Source of the DNA: CBFDBF01 sp050287725
GTDB lineage: Bacteria > Pseudomonadota > Gammaproteobacteria > Chromatiales > Chromatiaceae
Assembly: GCA_050287725.1 (NCBI GenBank)
Contig: JBNKCL010000008.1
Coordinates: forward strand, 22,799-86,798
Direction: 5' to 3'
Length of the DNA: 64,000 nucleotides
A program made the translations under genes and the position numbers. Position 1 is the stretch's first letter; the number at the start of each line of letters is the position of its first letter. A model generated the notes under the pieces. That model saw only the letters and a list, made by a program, of their open reading frames with translations, ran no database searches and had not been told where the DNA came from. Positions 61,610 through 64,000 of the stretch are shown here, piece by piece.

Positions 61610-62593
61610 CTACATTGATTCTTCAGCATAGGACTTACAAGTATAATATTTAGACTTGGACCCCCAAATCGATAAATGTGGGTCATTCCCAATTTTCTTT
61701 ATGAGTTGTCTTGTAGTTGCCCAATCTTTTGCAATACAAGAATAATATGCAAATGCATTCAAATTCCATGTAGAACTCGGATAATCACGCATAATGTCTT
61801 CAAATCCCTGCTTCATCTTAGGCCACTCCGCATAGCCGTCAGCAAATGTACTTTCTTCTAATGCCCAAAGTTGAGACCAATAAATCCTAGTATATAAAGT
61901 CAGACCTTCTTCTTCTTTTGACTTTTCAACAGCTGCATTTACAAAATCTCTTAACTCACGTCTACTGCCGTGCCACCGAGGCTGATAATAGTCCGCAGCT
62001 CTGAAATGTATAAAATAGTATGTGGGATACATATCTGATGCTAAATCATAAAGCTTTTTAAAATCCTCAACTGGCCAGCTTTGTGCTTTAGCTATTAATT
62101 CCATCTCAAGAAACCAATACGGGTGGGTTGCGGTAATCGACGACGAATCTTCAAGAACTTTTCTGGCTTCTTCTATTCTCGTATTAAATAGACCCCACTG
62201 CTCATCTGTAACAGTATTTGCCCAACCGCTTCCTCTAGCATCCCATGCATATGAAATTAGAATTTCTGCTTTTGCTAAATATGGAGCTGGATGATTAGGT
62301 GTTTTTTCAACCCATTCATTAACAAGTTTTAGCTTATGCGCCCATTCTGCCTCAGCGCCTCTCGAGCTGACATTTCCCAAATTCGCATAAATGAATGTTA
62401 AATTCCATCGACCATCAGGAAGCCTACTTTGAGAATTCCTATATTGGTCATCCAATTTATTGATAGCTTCGAAGTCTTGTGTATAAAAAAGTAATTCCGT
62501 TTTATCGCTAATCTCTTTCGCAATTGTTATCGCATCAGATGCAAATACCGAGCTTGTCATTAATAGTAAAATGCTAAGCTTACAAAAATTCAT
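61610..62593 (-). CDS. DUF4034-like secreted protein, AT-rich
   Basis: A 327-aa protein with a signal peptide (residues 1-18, ending VFAS) and a long helical, TPR-like body (RWNLTFIYANLGN, HPAPYLAKAEILISYAWDARGSGW, THPYWFLEMELIAKAQ, YYFIHFRAADYYQPRWHGS) that resembles the DUF4034 family. Base composition is visibly lower in GC than every neighbour, with A/T-ending codons throughout, which suggests recent horizontal acquisition. No adjacent integrase or repeats. Function unknown. Confidence 0.75.
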   Translation of the reverse strand: MNFCKLSILLLMTSSVFASDAITIAKEISDKTELLFYTQDFEAINKLDDQYRNSQSRLPDGRWNLTFIYANLGNVSSRGAEAEWAHKLKLVNEWVEKTPNHPAPYLAKAEILISYAWDARGSGWANTVTDEQWGLFNTRIEEARKVLEDSSSITATHPYWFLEMELIAKAQSWPVEDFKKLYDLASDMYPTYYFIHFRAADYYQPRWHGSRRELRDFVNAAVEKSKEEEGLTLYTRIYWSQLWALEESTFADGYAEWPKMKQGFEDIMRDYPSSTWNLNAFAYYSCIAKDWATTRQLIKKIGNDPHLSIWGSKSKYYTCKSYAEESM

Positions 62594-62841
62594 AAAAATC
62601 CTTTATTTCGTAGAACTATGGCTTAACGTAGTATCGACAGGCTCTATGTTTATCCTATCCGGGGAAGGAGAATGAGATGGATGACACCAGAACCCGCCGT
62701 TGCACCACATCCCGTCCAGCAACCACTTCCTTCGGCCTTTATCGCGCGAATTACTTTTCAAAGCCTGACTGACACAGCTAACGCAAGCGGCAGATTTTTA
62801 TACTATAGGATAAAACGTTTAAAGATGGGAATGCTTTGCGA

Positions 62842-63996
62842 TTAGGCCGAAACATCCGGCAAAAAATGCACCAGCAGTTCATTCAGAAACCTGTACCCGT
62901 GCGGTGTGGGGCGAATGGAGTCGCCCGCCCGTTCCAGCAACCCCCGCTGTTCGAGTAGTTCCACCCGCTCCGCGATATTTTCCCACGGCAGGCCGGTTCG
63001 TTCCCGGAACAGCGCCGGGGTGAAACCGGCGGTGAGGCGCAGGGCATTCAGCATGAACTCAGCGATCCGGTCCGCTTCCTGCAATACGCGGGTTCCCGCG
63101 ATGCAGGCATGGGTACCGGCGGTTTCGAGATAGCGTTCCGGTGATCCGACCCGCCAGCGGCGCTCGATACTGTCGCCGAGCGTGATCTTTCCGTGGGCGC
63201 CCGCGCCGATACCGAGGTAGTCGCCGAACCGCCAGTAGTTGAGGTTGTGCCGGCACTCCTGCCCCGTCCGGGCGAAGGCGGAGATCTCGTATTGCCGGTA
63301 TCCGGCCTTTCGCAGTTCCGCGCGGCCGGTCTCTTCTATGTCTACCAACAGATCGTCGTCCGGCAGTTGCGGCGGGTTGCGCTCAAAGGCGGTGCCAGGT
63401 TCGAGTGTCAGTTGATAGTAGGAGATGTGGCTCGGTCCCGCTTCTATTGCCGTTTGCACATCGGCTAATGCCTGTTCTGTTGTCTGGCTCGGCAAGCCAT
63501 ACATCAGATCCAGATTGAGGTTTTCAAAACCGGCCCTCTTCGCCTGTTCGATGGCGGTCAGTGCTTCTTGCCGGTTATGGATTCGACCCAACGCTTGCAA
63601 CTTTTGGTCATCGAAACTCTGTATGCCGATGGAGAGGCGATTCACCCCCGCCTGACGGTATTCGCGATAACACCCGGCCTCCAGGGTACCGGGGTTAGCC
63701 TCCAGGGTGATCTCCGCATCCGGTGCCAGGCTAATGCGCGCGCGAACGCCATCCAGAAGTTGTGCAATGGCCTCACCGGAAAAGAGGCTGGGGGTGCCGC
63801 CGCCGATGAAGATGCTGGTGAGCGTTTGCCCTTGCACCAGCGGCAGCTCCTGTTCCAGATCCGCCAGCAACGCCCGGACATAGGCTTGTTCGTCCGGGAC
63901 CCCGGCGGCGGCGTGGGAGTTGAAGTCGCAGTAGGGGCACTTGCGGACGCACCAGGGGATGTGGAGATAGAGAGAAAGGGGCGGGGGGTTGAGCAT
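62842..63996 (-). CDS. hemW: HemW-type radical SAM protein (haem chaperone; formerly HemN-like)
   Basis: A 384-aa radical SAM enzyme: SLYLHIPWCVRKCPYCDFNS contains the CxxxCxxC cluster. It is followed by SIFIGGGTPSLFSG and GVNRLSIGIQSFDDQKLQALGRIH, and a HemN_C winged-helix domain at the end. The length and PWCVRKCPYCDF (lacking the extra N-terminal region of HemN) place it in HemW rather than coproporphyrinogen oxidase. Usually beside rdgB, which would be just beyond the right window edge. Confidence 0.95.
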   Translation of the reverse strand: MLNPPPLSLYLHIPWCVRKCPYCDFNSHAAAGVPDEQAYVRALLADLEQELPLVQGQTLTSIFIGGGTPSLFSGEAIAQLLDGVRARISLAPDAEITLEANPGTLEAGCYREYRQAGVNRLSIGIQSFDDQKLQALGRIHNRQEALTAIEQAKRAGFENLNLDLMYGLPSQTTEQALADVQTAIEAGPSHISYYQLTLEPGTAFERNPPQLPDDDLLVDIEETGRAELRKAGYRQYEISAFARTGQECRHNLNYWRFGDYLGIGAGAHGKITLGDSIERRWRVGSPERYLETAGTHACIAGTRVLQEADRIAEFMLNALRLTAGFTPALFRERTGLPWENIAERVELLEQRGLLERAGDSIRPTPHGYRFLNELLVHFLPDVSA

Positions 63997-64000
63997 TACC

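Noticed and set aside
62681..62845. 54-codon plus-strand open frame with AAGGAG upstream
   Set aside because: Composition and translation look random, it runs into the end of hemW, and it has no recognisable homology. The 62594-62841 gap otherwise holds nothing I can name.

Overview
The window is about 64 kb of GC-rich, gene-dense bacterial chromosome that reads as a gammaproteobacterium. The support is the order def-fmt-rsmB-(DUF4390)-ntrY-ntrX-trkA facing LysM-dprA-smg-topA, together with slyX, rof, hemW, prlC and a beta-ketodecanoyl-ACP-synthase-type KAS III. The catabolic and electron-transfer content (acyl-CoA oxidation, 2-oxoglutarate:ferredoxin oxidoreductase, a soluble fumarate-reductase-like set, a rubrerythrin/Dps-like pair) suggests a facultatively anaerobic or microaerophilic organism, possibly related to sulfur-oxidising Chromatiales/Sedimenticola-type lineages. 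That placement is inference. I saw no rRNA, tRNA, CRISPR array, insertion sequence or prophage.

Layout. 0-8.9 kb (minus): AEC-type transporter (cut by the window edge), trkA, ntrX, ntrY, DUF4390, rsmB, fmt, def. 9.1-15.4 kb (plus): LysM protein, dprA, smg, topA, purE, tsaC. 15.7-18.1 kb (minus): a peroxide/iron operon, PerR-like regulator, Dps-like ferritin, three-domain rubrerythrin, ZIP metal transporter. 18.3-25.2 kb: isochorismatase-like hydrolase, slyX, lone mlaC, thioredoxin, hemB, aroE, gamma-carbonic anhydrase-like protein, lemA, GIDE-domain protein, chalcone-isomerase-like protein. 25.2-44.3 kb: a large fatty-acid region with KAS III, FadL porin, acyl-CoA ligase, HSDL2-like SDR, thioesterase, a FadE/FadN/FadA beta-oxidation operon headed by a MerR regulator, DUF2889, ETF-QO, ETF alpha and beta, a second acyl-CoA dehydrogenase and a second thiolase. 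45-47 kb: prlC. 47.4-57.3 kb: the 2-oxoglutarate:ferredoxin oxidoreductase / fumarate-reductase-like region. 57.5-62.6 kb (minus): rpmE, rof, then a run of poorly characterised envelope proteins, the last markedly AT-rich. 62.8-64 kb: hemW.

Two parts form coherent systems. First, the MerR regulator appears to control both halves of the fatty-acid region. A perfect 16-bp palindrome overlaps its own promoter, and a near-identical site lies 6 kb away between the divergent acyl-CoA dehydrogenase/ETF operon and the second thiolase. Second, at 47.4-57.3 kb korAB, a pentapeptide-repeat gene, a GltD/DsrL-like NAD(P)H oxidoreductase with extra ferredoxin domains and a thioredoxin-like [2Fe-2S] ferredoxin are divergent from a tight FrdB-like / FrdA-like / NuoF-like operon. 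The FrdA-like protein keeps all four dicarboxylate-site residues but lacks the flavin-linking histidine and any membrane anchor gene. I read the two halves as NAD(P)H-linked, soluble versions of the two redox steps that must run backwards in a reductive TCA cycle. This is the best candidate here for an under-described system.

Intergenic DNA carries several copies of palindromic repeats built on CGCCAAGACGC / GCGTCTTGGCG or ATTTGCG-type units.
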